Shown: positions 7,833 through 15,227, counted from the first letter of the stretch. The stretch is DNA of 38,910 nt from Propionibacteriaceae bacterium UBA6122 (GCA_002428365.1 DIVW01000051.1:10745-49654), one strand, 5' to 3'. Program-made: numbers and translations. Notes: generated from the sequence alone by a model not told the origin.

Positions 7833-7851
7833 TTTGCAAGGAGTGACGTCC

Positions 7852-8946
7852 ATGACCGGCTCCACGCCGAAGGCCGACCTGAGTCAGGAGTCCATTGACG
7901 CCCTGGTGGCGGCCGCTTTGGCCGGCTTCGCCGAGGCCACCACCACCGCAGAGCTGAAGCAGGCCAGGTTGGCGCATTCGGGTGACCGTTCGCCGCTGGC
8001 ATTGGCCAACCGGGCCATCGGCACGTTGCCAGGCACCGAACGCAAAGATGCTGGTCAGCGGATCGGCACGGCCCGAGCCCAGGTTGCCGCGGCTCTCGCC
8101 GAGCGGGAGGCCGCTGTTGGCGCTGCCGAGTTGGCGGCCCGGCTGGCTGGCGAACGCATCGATGTGACCCTGCCAGTAGAACTGGTGCCCGAAGGTGCGC
8201 CGCATCCCATCACCTCGTTGATTGAGTTGATGAGCGATGTCTTCACCTCCATGGGTTGGGAGATCGCTGAAGGGCCGGAGGCCGAGGGGGAGTGGCTCAA
8301 CTTCGATGCGTTGAATATTGGCCCCGACCACCCCGCCCGCGGCACCACCGACACCCTCTTTGTTGAACCCCTGGAGAACCACATCGTCTTGCGCACCCAT
8401 ACCTCCCCGGTGCAGGCGCGCTCGATGCTGACCAGGGACCTGCCGATCTACATCGTCTGCCCGGGGAAGGTCTATCGAGCTGACGAGTTCGACGCCACCC
8501 ACGTGCCGGTGTTCCACCAGATCGAAGGGCTATGCATCGACAAGGGCATCTCGCTAGCGAACCTGAAGGGCACTCTCGACCATCTGGCCAAGGCGATGTT
8601 CGGTCAGGACATCGAGACCCGGATGCGTCCGCATTACTTCCCGTTCACCGAGCCATCGGCCGAAGTGGATCTGAAGTGCTTCGTCTGCCATGGCGCCAGC
8701 GTCGGTAACCCCGAGGCGCCGTGCCGAACGTGCAAGTCCCAAGGCTGGATTGAGTGGGGTGGCTGCGGTGTGGTCAACCCCCGGGTGCTGATCGCCTGCG
8801 GGATCGACCCGGAGGTGTACTCCGGCTTCGCCTTCGGCATGGGCATTGAGCGGACGCTGATGTTCCGCAACAACGCCGCCGATATGCGCGACATGGTTGA
8901 GGGTGACGTGCGGTTCAGCCGCTCACTGAAGGGATTGGCACGATGA
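7852..8946 (+). CDS. pheS: Phenylalanyl-tRNA synthetase alpha subunit
   Basis: Catalytic subunit of the (alpha-beta)2 class II synthetase charging tRNA-Phe. The 364-residue product has an N-terminal coiled-coil tRNA-binding arm (residues 1-100) and a catalytic core: motif 1 near HPITSLIELMSDVFTSMGWE, motif 2 near VYRADEFDATHVPVFHQIEG, and motif 3 in GFAFGMGIERTLM. A cysteine cluster CFVCHG...CRTCKSQGW around residues 282-300 is common in actinobacterial PheS. AAGGAG lies 8 nt before the ATG at 7852. The gene overlaps pheT by 4 nt (ATGA), so the two subunits are translationally coupled. Confidence 0.97.
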   Translation: MTGSTPKADLSQESIDALVAAALAGFAEATTTAELKQARLAHSGDRSPLALANRAIGTLPGTERKDAGQRIGTARAQVAAALAEREAAVGAAELAARLAGERIDVTLPVELVPEGAPHPITSLIELMSDVFTSMGWEIAEGPEAEGEWLNFDALNIGPDHPARGTTDTLFVEPLENHIVLRTHTSPVQARSMLTRDLPIYIVCPGKVYRADEFDATHVPVFHQIEGLCIDKGISLANLKGTLDHLAKAMFGQDIETRMRPHYFPFTEPSAEVDLKCFVCHGASVGNPEAPCRTCKSQGWIEWGGCGVVNPRVLIACGIDPEVYSGFAFGMGIERTLMFRNNAADMRDMVEGDVRFSRSLKGLAR

Positions 8947-11456
8947 GGGCCCCGTTGCACTGGCTGGCTGAGCACGTCGAATTGCCCGCCGAGCTGACCG
9001 GGCGCGAGTTGGGCGAGGTGCTGATCCGCGCCGGGCTAGAGGTGGAAACCGTCGATGAGGTTGGCGCCGACGTCACTGGTCCGATCGTGGTCGGCCAGAT
9101 TCTGGCTTTTGTTGCTGAACCGCAGGCGAACGGCAAGACCATCCGTTGGGTTCAGGTCGATGTTGGTGCCGAACACAATCAGCCGCATGAGGACTATCCC
9201 CAGGGTTGCCGAAGCGTGGTTTGTGGTGCCGACAACTTTGCCGTCGGCGACCTGGTCGTGGTGGCGCTGCCCGGTTCGGTGCTAGCCGGCGGTTTCGCCA
9301 TCTCCGCCCGCAAAACCTATGGGCACCTCTCCGACGGAATGATCTGCGCTGAAGATGAGCTCGGGATCGGCACCGACCACTCCGGCATCATCGTGCTGCC
9401 CACCGAACTCGCCGATGGTTCGGTACTGGCCCCTGGAGATGATCCGGCGGAGTACCTGTTGCTGCGCGATGACGTCCTCGACATCGACGTGAGTCCCGAT
9501 ATTGGCTATTGCCTGAGCATTCGCGGCCTGGCTCGCGAGACGGCCCAGAACCTGGGTTGTGCGTTCACCGATGTGGTCGACCGGGCCACCCCGGCCGCCA
9601 AGGCCGATGGTTACCCGGTGGTGCTCGCCGATCCAGCCTGCCCGCTGTTTGTCGCCCTCAGCGTGTCTGGCATCGACCCGAGTCAGCCGACCCCGCGCTG
9701 GTTGGCGCGGCGGCTGGTAATGGCGGGAATGAGGTCGATTTCGCTGGCAGTGGACATCACCAACTATGTGATGTTGGAGACTGGGCAGCCGTTGCATGCG
9801 TACGACGCTTCGCTATTGCAGGGCCCGATCGTGGTGCGGAAGGCCAAGCCGGGGGAGACCCTGGTAACTCTTGACGATCAGAAGCGCACCCTTGATCCGG
9901 ATGACTTGTTGATCACTGACGACACCGGGCCGATCGGCCTGGCTGGCGTGATGGGCGGTGAATCGACCGAACTGCGCGAAACCAGCACCGACGTGCTGAT
10001 CGAGGCGGCCAACTTCGACCCGACCACGATTTCGCGCACCCTGCGCCGCCACAACCTGCCCTCCGAGGCCTCCAAACGGTTCCACCGGGGCGTTGACCCG
10101 AACGCCGCCTACAGCGCAGCACACCTGGCAGCCCGGCTGCTGGAGGAGTTGGCCGGGGGCACCCTGTGGAGCGCCGAGACTGTTGCTGGGGCTGTGCCGC
10201 AGCCGCCCACTCAGGCCATCGCTTCGGATCTACCAACGCGCATTCTTGGCCTGGAAGTGCCGGCAGACCGGGTCGCTGAGATCCTCAGCGCGAGCGGTTG
10301 CCAGGTCAGCCGCGCCGGGGATCAGTTGTCGTTGGTACCGCCGACCTGGCGCCCGGACTTGCGCGACCCCTACGACTACGTCGAGGAAGTCGGCCGCAAG
10401 GTTGGCCTCGACAAGCTGCCCTCGGTGCTTCCGGCCGCGCCGGCTGGGCGAGGCCTGACCCGCGAGCAGCGGGCCCATCGAGCCGTTGGTCGCGCCGCCG
10501 TGGCAGCTGGCTTCGTGGAGGTCCTGACCTTCCCGTTTGCCGCCGAAGAAGACCTGGATCGGATGGCGGTGTCACCCGAGGATCCACGTCGCTCCCTAGT
10601 GCGGCTGGCGAACCCGCTGGCTGGCACTGCGCCGTATTTGCGAACCTCGATCCTGCCGGCGTTGTTCGCGTCGGTGGCGCGCAATACTTCGCGCGGGAAT
10701 GATGACCTGGCCATCTTTGAGACCGGCAGTGTCTTTCGGGCCGGGTCGGGGCAGCCTGCGCCGCTGCTTGCAGTAACCCAGCGTCCCAGCGTCGAGGAGT
10801 TGGCCGCCATCGAGGCTGCACTGCCAGTTCAGCCTCGGCATTTCGCTGCCGTGTTGTGTGGGAGCTGGCGCCGTCCGGGCTGGGCGGGTGCTGGCGAGGC
10901 CGCTGGTTGGCAGCAGGTGTTTGCTCTGGTCGACGCGCTCGGTGCCGCAGTTGGCGTGCCGGTGACGCGCCTGGCGGCTGCGGAGGCGCCCTGGCACCCT
11001 GGCCGTTGTGCTGCCGTGGTTGTCGCTGGAGAGGTCATTGGCCACGCCGGCGAACTGCATCCTTCAGTAGTTGTGGAGTTCGGCTTGCCTGAGCGCAGCG
11101 CCGCAGTCGAGATTGATCTGGACCGGCTGGTGGCCCTGGCGCCGCACGGTGGCACCATTGCGCCAGTGTCGGGGCATCCGGTGGCCAAGGAAGACGTCGC
11201 GGTGGTCGTTCCTGATGCAGTAAGCGTTGGTGAGGTGCAGCGCGCCTTGGCGGCCGGTGCCGGTGAGCTTCTCGAGTCGATCAGCCTTTTCGATCTTTAC
11301 ACCGGAGGGCAGGTGCCCGACGGCCACCGTTCGCTGGCCTTCGCACTTCGCTTCCGTGCGCCTGACCGGACACTGACCGACGCCGAGACAGCTGCGGCTC
11401 GGCAGCGGGCCGTGGCGGCTGCCGCCAAACTGGGTGCGGTGCTGAGGGATTTCTGA
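8943..11456 (+). CDS. pheT: Phenylalanyl-tRNA synthetase beta subunit
   Basis: The 837-residue beta subunit supports catalysis, binds tRNA-Phe and edits mischarged Tyr-tRNA-Phe. Domains in order: B1/OB-fold tRNA-binding part (about residues 40-155), B3/B4 editing domain (about 210-370, containing SISLAVDITNYVMLETGQPLH), B5 (about 395-470), a catalytically inactive class II core (EQRAHRAVGRAAVAAGFVEV onward), and a C-terminal ferredoxin-fold anticodon-binding domain (last 90 residues, HPVAKEDVAVVVPDAVSVGE). Length is normal for the family. The ATG overlaps the pheS stop. A weak hairpin (GGGCATT near 11467 with AATGCCT near 11492) follows the stop and may end the transcript. Confidence 0.97.
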   Translation: MRAPLHWLAEHVELPAELTGRELGEVLIRAGLEVETVDEVGADVTGPIVVGQILAFVAEPQANGKTIRWVQVDVGAEHNQPHEDYPQGCRSVVCGADNFAVGDLVVVALPGSVLAGGFAISARKTYGHLSDGMICAEDELGIGTDHSGIIVLPTELADGSVLAPGDDPAEYLLLRDDVLDIDVSPDIGYCLSIRGLARETAQNLGCAFTDVVDRATPAAKADGYPVVLADPACPLFVALSVSGIDPSQPTPRWLARRLVMAGMRSISLAVDITNYVMLETGQPLHAYDASLLQGPIVVRKAKPGETLVTLDDQKRTLDPDDLLITDDTGPIGLAGVMGGESTELRETSTDVLIEAANFDPTTISRTLRRHNLPSEASKRFHRGVDPNAAYSAAHLAARLLEELAGGTLWSAETVAGAVPQPPTQAIASDLPTRILGLEVPADRVAEILSASGCQVSRAGDQLSLVPPTWRPDLRDPYDYVEEVGRKVGLDKLPSVLPAAPAGRGLTREQRAHRAVGRAAVAAGFVEVLTFPFAAEEDLDRMAVSPEDPRRSLVRLANPLAGTAPYLRTSILPALFASVARNTSRGNDDLAIFETGSVFRAGSGQPAPLLAVTQRPSVEELAAIEAALPVQPRHFAAVLCGSWRRPGWAGAGEAAGWQQVFALVDALGAAVGVPVTRLAAAEAPWHPGRCAAVVVAGEVIGHAGELHPSVVVEFGLPERSAAVEIDLDRLVALAPHGGTIAPVSGHPVAKEDVAVVVPDAVSVGEVQRALAAGAGELLESISLFDLYTGGQVPDGHRSLAFALRFRAPDRTLTDAETAAARQRAVAAAAKLGAVLRDF

Positions 11457-11568
11457 GGTTGCTTTTGGGCATTGCCGCTGTTTGACTGCGAAATGCCTAA
11501 TTAATAAGCCCCAGTATGAAAAGTATCCCGGCGGCGATGGCTCGCTTCCCCCGCACGGGTACCTTGTC

Positions 11569-11590
11569 TTGTGACCCATTAGGGGGACAA
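11569..11590. promoter_or_regulatory. Operator-like palindrome, site A
   Basis: An imperfect inverted repeat with TTGTGACCC and GGGGGACAA around ATTA. It shares the exact 16-mer CCCATTAGGGGGACAA with the site at 14214-14233, 2.6 kb away. It is one of seven related sites (A to H without the weak E) found only in the gaps of this locus. Confidence 0.5.
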
Positions 11591-11673
11591 GTGAGGGAAC
11601 CCGCACCCATGTGGCCAACAGCGACCACAATGTGGCGGGTTCTGAGGCTGTCATCGATGCCATGATGGTAGCG

Positions 11674-11701
11674 CTGACATGGCTCTGACTAGGCATAATG
11701 T
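11674..11701 (+). promoter_or_regulatory. Promoter candidate for the 11859 gene
   Basis: CTGACA (11674-11679) and TAATGT (11696-11701) are separated by 16 nt, a good match to a housekeeping actinobacterial promoter. Transcription would begin near 11708. Confidence 0.5.
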
Positions 11702-11858
11702 AAATTCAGATGGCTGAAGAATGGGTCCCGACAGGTAGGTGGTCGGGTGGTTCTACGTATCCGCCGTCGAGAAATCGGAGCATACAGGGCAGACTACGAA
11801 GTGAACGAACTGTAATCGCCGAGGTAGCAGGTCGGCACAGTATTAGGAAGTGACTACA

Positions 11859-12473
11859 GTGTCCGCCAACACTTATGTTACGCAGAGGCTCTGGCGTAGG
11901 ACTCGCCAAGTCGTCGCTGGTATGGCCGGGATTCTCATCACGACCACCGGTGCGACGACCACGGCGCTGGCCGTCAGAGACCTCGGCGGCTTTGAGGTGT
12001 TCCAGGGGTTCGGTCGGGTCGACCTGAAGGCCGCCCCCGCGGGCGTGGTCACACTCAGCGAACATGAAAGCGCCGCGGATGCTGCTCGGCTCAGCGACCA
12101 AGCCGTCACCGATGGACTGCAGCCAGGTGAGGCCGCCTACTTCGGCTACACCCTCGCCCTGGGCGCGCACAGTGTGCCGGTGGCTGCGGTCACGATGGAG
12201 CCGTCCGCGGTGAATGGCGATCGAAGTGCATTGAGCTACGAGGTACGCAAGGTCTCAGATGCCACCCAGTGCCGACGGGATTGGTCGGCAGGCGAAATGG
12301 TCGTTGCGCCGCGGGCCTTCAGCGATCCGGCGTCCGAGTCTTTTGGCATTACCCGGCTCGGGGCGTCGCCCGGGCCAACGCAGCTGTGCATCAAGGTGTC
12401 GCTGGCGGCCACGGCCAGCGCTGCGCATACCGGCTCGGTTACCTGGCGGTTCCTCGCCACGCCGGCTACCTGA
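11859..12473 (+). CDS. Divergent TasA/camelysin-like secreted protein
   Basis: A 204-residue predicted secreted protein that I read as a remote paralogue of the TasA-like proteins at 12830 and 14529. Shared features: a basic N-terminus (RLWRRTR) then a hydrophobic core (about residues 15-39); GRVDLKAA in the place of GRFNLQGS; two cysteines (TQC and QLCIKV) where the paralogues have AGC and YLCFKV; and an end VTWRFLATPAT matching ANWVFTATSN. It lacks the aromatic-Asn-Asp motif that follows the cleavage region in the others (here VRDLGG). GTG at 11859 is chosen because AGGAAG lies 8 nt upstream; the GTG at 11850 overlaps that site. It is the first gene of the export locus. Function unknown; a surface or matrix component, or a capping partner, is possible. 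Confidence 0.75.
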   Translation: MSANTYVTQRLWRRTRQVVAGMAGILITTTGATTTALAVRDLGGFEVFQGFGRVDLKAAPAGVVTLSEHESAADAARLSDQAVTDGLQPGEAAYFGYTLALGAHSVPVAAVTMEPSAVNGDRSALSYEVRKVSDATQCRRDWSAGEMVVAPRAFSDPASESFGITRLGASPGPTQLCIKVSLAATASAAHTGSVTWRFLATPAT

Positions 12474-12513
12474 TAGCGCAAACACAGCGCAATGGTCTGA
12501 CCGCGGCCGTAGC

Positions 12514-12532
12514 CGTCCCCTGATGGGTGACA
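12514..12532. promoter_or_regulatory. Operator-like palindrome, site B
   Basis: CGTCCCC-TGAT-GGGTGACA. The right half matches sites C, D, G and H exactly (GGGTGACA); the spacing between half-sites is one base shorter than in those four. Confidence 0.5.
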
Positions 12533-12546
12533 GGAGTTTGCTGTGG

Positions 12547-12566
12547 TGTCACCTTTATGGGTGACA
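12547..12566. promoter_or_regulatory. Operator-like palindrome, site C (best match)
   Basis: TGTCACC-TTTATG-GGTGACA: perfect 7-bp inverted repeats with a 6-nt spacer. It is followed by AAAAC, as is site D. The perfect symmetry makes it the reference for the family. A-rich sequence follows on the plus strand and no T tract lies on either side, so it is not a terminator. Confidence 0.6.
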
Positions 12567-12582
12567 AAACAACCAGGCAAGT

Positions 12583-12602
12583 GGTCACTCTGGTGGGTGA
12601 CA
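12583..12602. promoter_or_regulatory. Operator-like palindrome, site D
   Basis: GGTCACT-CTGGTG-GGTGACA, with the same half-site spacing as C and starting 36 nt after it. The sequence to its right (AAAAC) repeats that of C. Confidence 0.5.
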
Positions 12603-12752
12603 AAACGCAAATACCTTGAAACGCCAAAAGCGGCGCTCTCTCTTTCTTTAGATCTAGCAACAGGCCTTGGACTAGGGGTGACGCGGGTCTTGTCGCCCTT
12701 AAGAGGGGGTGCTTGCGGTGGTTGTTGGGCGCGTGGAGGGGGTATTAGCAGC

Positions 12753-12781
12753 TTGTTTTCAGGCGCATTTATCGTTAGTGT
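12753..12781 (+). promoter_or_regulatory. Promoter candidate for the 12830 gene
   Basis: TTGTTT (12753-12758) and TAGTGT (12776-12781) with a 17-nt spacer. The start would fall near 12788, giving a leader of about 40 nt that contains the ribosome binding site AGGAAAGG. The operator cluster lies 150-240 nt upstream of the -35 box, a position fitting activation more than simple repression. Confidence 0.5.
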
Positions 12782-12829
12782 CAGTGCCACTCATCCAGCA
12801 AGTTAGGGACTTCTAGGAAAGGCACTGAC

Positions 12830-13441
12830 ATGAGCTCCACCACCACCGCTGATCGACGCGGTCGTCGGCGCAAGTTTGCCGCGATCTTGGCTGGCGGCTT
12901 GGTCGTCGGCGTCGGCACCATGGCCACTCTGGCGTCGTGGAACGACGCCGAGTACGCCTCGGGTAGCTTCACTGCCGGCAGGTTCAACCTGCAGGGCAGT
13001 ATCGATCAGGCCGCGTTCAGCGAGCACGCCTCTGCCGGTGCTGCTGCGGCGTTGACCTTCACGGCCCCGGTGACTGCCCTCACCCCGGGTGATGTCGTGT
13101 ATGCCCCCTACGCTTTGCGTTTGGACAACACCACTACCAACGGCGGCACGGTCGCGGTTACCCCAGGCGCTAGCACCGGCACCGTGACGAACGTCACCTA
13201 CACCTTGTTCACCACCGCGACCGCGGGCTGCTCGGCGGCCTCGACCCCCGTCACCACTGTGGTGGCCAGCGGTACGAACCTCGGTGCGGTCGGCACTCCG
13301 CTGACCTTTGCCGTCGCGAAGCCGGTGCTGCCGGCGGTTGGCGCGACCACCTACCTGTGTTTCAAGGTGACTGCTGGTGCAGGCCTGGCGCAGGGGCAGA
13401 CTGGTACTGCAAGCTGGGTGTTCACCGCCACCTCGAACTGA
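12830..13441 (+). CDS. TasA-like protein with SipW-dependent signal peptide (paralogue 1)
   Basis: A 203-residue secreted protein. The N-terminus has DRRGRRRK, a hydrophobic core of about 20 residues, then TLASWNDAEYASGSFTAG. This fits the TasA/camelysin type of SipW-processed signal (in Bacillus TasA the equivalent stretch is an Ala-rich site followed by F-N-D and later SGTLDL). The mature part is Thr/Ala/Val-rich, has two cysteines (AGCSAAS and YLCFKV) likely to form a disulfide, and ends ANWVF-like (ASWVFTATSN), as expected of a beta-sandwich. It lies directly before the signal peptidase gene and after the operator cluster. Assembly into fibres is known for Bacillus TasA; for this protein it is inference. 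Confidence 0.85.
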   Translation: MSSTTTADRRGRRRKFAAILAGGLVVGVGTMATLASWNDAEYASGSFTAGRFNLQGSIDQAAFSEHASAGAAAALTFTAPVTALTPGDVVYAPYALRLDNTTTNGGTVAVTPGASTGTVTNVTYTLFTTATAGCSAASTPVTTVVASGTNLGAVGTPLTFAVAKPVLPAVGATTYLCFKVTAGAGLAQGQTGTASWVFTATSN

Positions 13442-13453
13442 CAGTAATCGGGA

Positions 13454-13481
13454 TCCGGCCAGGGCTTTGACCCTGGCCGGA
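13454..13481 (+). terminator. Strong hairpin between TasA-like gene and signal peptidase gene
   Basis: TCCGGCCAGGG (13454-13464) and CCCTGGCCGGA (13471-13481) are perfect 11-bp complements around a CTTTGA loop. No T tract follows. It starts 12 nt after the TasA-like stop and ends 22 nt before the peptidase start, so it probably reduces read-through or stabilises the upstream mRNA. Confidence 0.65.
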
Positions 13482-13503
13482 CTTCCGCGGAAGGACCAGC
13501 CCC

Positions 13504-14205
13504 ATGTCCCGTACGCGAAGTTCCAGCAGACCAGAAGGGCCGGGTGTGCGTCGGGCCCGACCCAGCTGGTGGCACCGAGCCAGTGAGAATCTGATCGATG
13601 TCGTGTTGTGGAGCCTCGGCGTGCTGGGCCTGCTTAGCCTCATCGCGGCCGGTGTGGCCCATCTCTGGGGGCTTTCGATCATCCTGTTCTCCACTGGTTC
13701 CATGTCGCCCACCATTCCGGCGGGCTCTGCTGCGCTGGTGCAGCGGATACCGGGCAGCCAAATCATGGTCGGGGACGTGGTTACCGTTGAGCGCGCAGAT
13801 GCGCTGCCGGTCACTCACCGAGTTACCTCAGTGCGCCCAGCTGAGACGCCGGGTGAATACATCATCACCATGCGTGGTGATGCCAACCCGGCTGACGACG
13901 TCAACCCCTATCAGGTGCGCGAGGTGCGTCGCGTGCTGTACTCGGTGCCAGGGGTGGCCACCAACATTGCGAGGCTTCGCGATCCGCGCCTGATTGCGGG
14001 TATGACGCTGGTTGCCGGCGTTCTGGTTACCTGGGCCTTCTGGCCCAAGCGGGATGCGGGTCCTACCCGCCTGGTCGAGGAAGCTGAGGAACCGACCGAC
14101 GATGCAGGCGACGTTGCTGATCCAGCGGCCGCCCAGCCGGGCGAGGTCGCTGTCGACTCAGCCTCGGCGATCGACCCCGAAGTGTCTGGCCCAGTCGCGG
14201 AGTAA
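13504..14205 (+). CDS. sipW: SipW-type (ER-type) signal peptidase I
   Basis: Membrane-bound signal peptidase that cleaves a special set of exported precursors. The 233-residue product has a Trp/Arg-rich N-terminus, a transmembrane segment at about 35-60, then the catalytic motif STGSMSPT with Ser66. His105 in PVTHRV replaces the lysine of ordinary bacterial signal peptidases, and Asp126 lies in the MRGDAN box; this Ser/His/Asp set defines the SipW/ER type (S26B). A second membrane helix covers about 162-180, and an acidic, Ala/Pro-rich cytoplasmic tail of about 50 residues ends the protein. Its genes for likely substrates lie on both sides (11859, 12830, 14529, 15413), as in Bacillus tapA-sipW-tasA. 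Confidence 0.92.
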   Translation: MSRTRSSSRPEGPGVRRARPSWWHRASENLIDVVLWSLGVLGLLSLIAAGVAHLWGLSIILFSTGSMSPTIPAGSAALVQRIPGSQIMVGDVVTVERADALPVTHRVTSVRPAETPGEYIITMRGDANPADDVNPYQVREVRRVLYSVPGVATNIARLRDPRLIAGMTLVAGVLVTWAFWPKRDAGPTRLVEEAEEPTDDAGDVADPAAAQPGEVAVDSASAIDPEVSGPVAE

Positions 14206-14213
14206 AGGTGGGA

Positions 14214-14233
14214 CGTCCCCATTAGGGGGACAA
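14214..14233. promoter_or_regulatory. Operator-like palindrome, site F
   Basis: CGTCCCC-ATTAG-GGGGACAA, 8 nt after the signal peptidase stop codon. GTCCCC and GGGGAC are perfect inverted repeats. It shares a 16-mer with site A upstream of the first gene of the locus. Confidence 0.5.
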
Positions 14234-14287
14234 AATGGGCGCTAAGCGACTGGCGGTGAAGAACGATGTTCGCGCAATCATTGATGG

Positions 14288-14307
14288 TGTCCCCTTAAAG
14301 GGTGACA
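14288..14307. promoter_or_regulatory. Operator-like palindrome, site G
   Basis: TGTCCCC-TTAAA-GGGTGACA; the half-site spacing equals that of sites C, D and H. Confidence 0.5.
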
Positions 14308-14356
14308 ATGATGGAAACTCGCGCCCGCATCCATTTTCGGCTGGCGATGAGGTTGC

Positions 14357-14376
14357 GGTCGCTCATGCGGGTGACA
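14357..14376. promoter_or_regulatory. Operator-like palindrome, site H
   Basis: GGTCGCT-CATGC-GGGTGACA. The right half is identical to B, C, D and G; the left half is weaker. It lies about 80 nt upstream of the candidate -35 box of the 14529 gene. Confidence 0.45.
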
Positions 14377-14455
14377 AGGGGTGATGCGCTTCGGGGCGAG
14401 CTTTAACCAAGATTAACGTTCGAGGGTTCCTCACCCATCTGGATCACCCTCCCCC

Positions 14456-14485
14456 TTGCTATTCGAACCGGGCCGTGAGTAACTA
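14456..14485 (+). promoter_or_regulatory. Promoter candidate for the 14529 gene
   Basis: TTGCTA (14456-14461) and TAACTA (14480-14485) with an 18-nt spacer. The expected start near 14492 leaves a leader of about 37 nt, similar to that proposed for the 12830 gene. Confidence 0.4.
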
Positions 14486-14528
14486 TTCCTGGTGTACTTA
14501 TTCGACAAAAACTAGTGGAAGGCCCAAA

Positions 14529-15146
14529 GTGGCTCTCATCCAAACCAACGTGGACGGCCGCGGCAAGCGCCGCAAGGTGGCCGCGATCCTGGCCGGCGGC
14601 TTGGTCGTAGGTGTCGGCACGATGGCGACCCTGGCGTCCTGGAATGATGCCGAGTACGCGTCCGGCAGCTTCACTGCAGGCAAGTTCAACCTGCAGGGCA
14701 GCACCGATCAGGCTGCGTTCAGCGAGCATGCGTCCGCAGGGGCGGCGGCGGTGTTGTCCTTCTCCGCTCCGGTCACGGCGATGACTCCGACTGACACCGT
14801 CTATTCCGGCTACGCCCTGCGCCTGGACAAGACCTCGTCCAACGCTGGCACCGTCGTGGTGACGGCTGGCAGCAGCGTCGGCACGGTGACTGATGTCACC
14901 TACACCCTGTTCACCACGGCGACTGCAGGATGCTCGGCGGCTTCTACCCCGGTCACCACGGTCGTCCCCAATGGCACCGCGCTCGGCTCGGTCGGGTCCG
15001 CGACCAGCTTCACGGTAGCCAAGCCGGTGAACATCACCACTGATGGCGTCCCGACCTACCTGTGCTTCAAGGTGACCGCTGGTGCGGGCCTCGCGCAGGG
15101 CCAGACCGGGACTGCCAACTGGGTGTTCACCGCCACTTCCAACTAA
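14529..15146 (+). CDS. TasA-like protein with SipW-dependent signal peptide (paralogue 2)
   Basis: A 205-residue secreted protein, by eye over three quarters identical to the product of 12830. The stretch LAGGLVVGVGTMATLASW and the following acidic-aromatic segment are the same in both, as are the ends (YLCFKVTAGAGLAQGQTGT, then WVFTATSN). The differences cluster in the middle (YSGYALRLDKTSSNAGTV and PVNITTDGVPT), which may be surface loops. GTG at 14529 is preferred: GGAAGG lies 6 nt upstream and the resulting N-terminus (ALIQTNVDGRGKRRK) matches paralogue 1 in length. It follows the signal peptidase gene, which should process it. A terminator-like hairpin follows. Confidence 0.85.
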   Translation: MALIQTNVDGRGKRRKVAAILAGGLVVGVGTMATLASWNDAEYASGSFTAGKFNLQGSTDQAAFSEHASAGAAAVLSFSAPVTAMTPTDTVYSGYALRLDKTSSNAGTVVVTAGSSVGTVTDVTYTLFTTATAGCSAASTPVTTVVPNGTALGSVGSATSFTVAKPVNITTDGVPTYLCFKVTAGAGLAQGQTGTANWVFTATSN

Positions 15147-15164
15147 TCCGAAAACTCTGCCGGC

Positions 15165-15203
15165 AACCCGGCCAGGAACGCCCCCGGGTGACCTGGTCGG
15201 GTT
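15165..15203 (+). terminator. Terminator-like hairpin after TasA-like paralogue 2
   Basis: AACCCGGCCAGG (15165-15176) pairs with CCTGGTCGGGTT (15192-15203): 12 pairs with one G-U, loop 15 nt. No T tract follows. It parallels the hairpin after paralogue 1 and separates this gene from the RCC1 unit. Confidence 0.55.
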
Positions 15204-15227
15204 ACTGTCAGATTCGGAGGTCAGAAG

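Larger units (their letters stand above)
11457..11858 (+). other. Intergenic region before the SipW-type export locus
   Basis: 402 nt with no convincing gene and clearly lower GC than the flanks. It contains a weak terminator-like hairpin after pheT (about 11467-11498), one operator-like palindrome (11569-11590), a promoter candidate (11674-11701) and a leader of about 150 nt before the GTG at 11859. AGGAAG at 11845-11850 is the ribosome binding site. Confidence 0.6.
12474..12829 (+). other. Intergenic region with operator cluster
   Basis: 356 nt without a credible gene. The first half holds three operator-like palindromes (sites B, C, D) within 90 nt and a weaker fourth (E, 12691-12711, TGTCGCCC then GGGGGTG), plus an isolated GGGTGAC at 12675. 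A short AT-richer tract (CTCTCTCTTTCTTTAGATC) lies near 12640. The second half contains the promoter of the next gene. Confidence 0.6.
14206..14528 (+). other. Intergenic region with second operator cluster
   Basis: 323 nt without a credible gene. It carries three operator-like palindromes (F, G, H) and a promoter candidate for the second TasA-like gene. The open frame can be extended upstream from 14529 to a GTG at 14475, but that stretch lacks a ribosome binding site and any similarity to the paralogue. Confidence 0.6.

Noticed and set aside
12514..12711. Regularly spaced similar motifs suggestive of a CRISPR-like array
   Set aside because: The motifs start about 34-36 nt apart in places but are only 19-20 nt, palindromic, variable in sequence, and few; further positions on the same spacing are empty. 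Operators fit better.
12547..14307. The same palindromes as intrinsic terminators
   Set aside because: On the plus strand they are followed by A-rich sequence, and on the minus strand no T tract follows. Several have mismatched stems.
14475..14528. Upstream GTG at 14475 as start of TasA-like paralogue 2
   Set aside because: The extra 18 residues (SNYSWCTYSTKTSGRPK) have no counterpart in paralogue 1, no ribosome binding site, and overlap the promoter candidate. GTG at 14529 has GGAAGG at good spacing.
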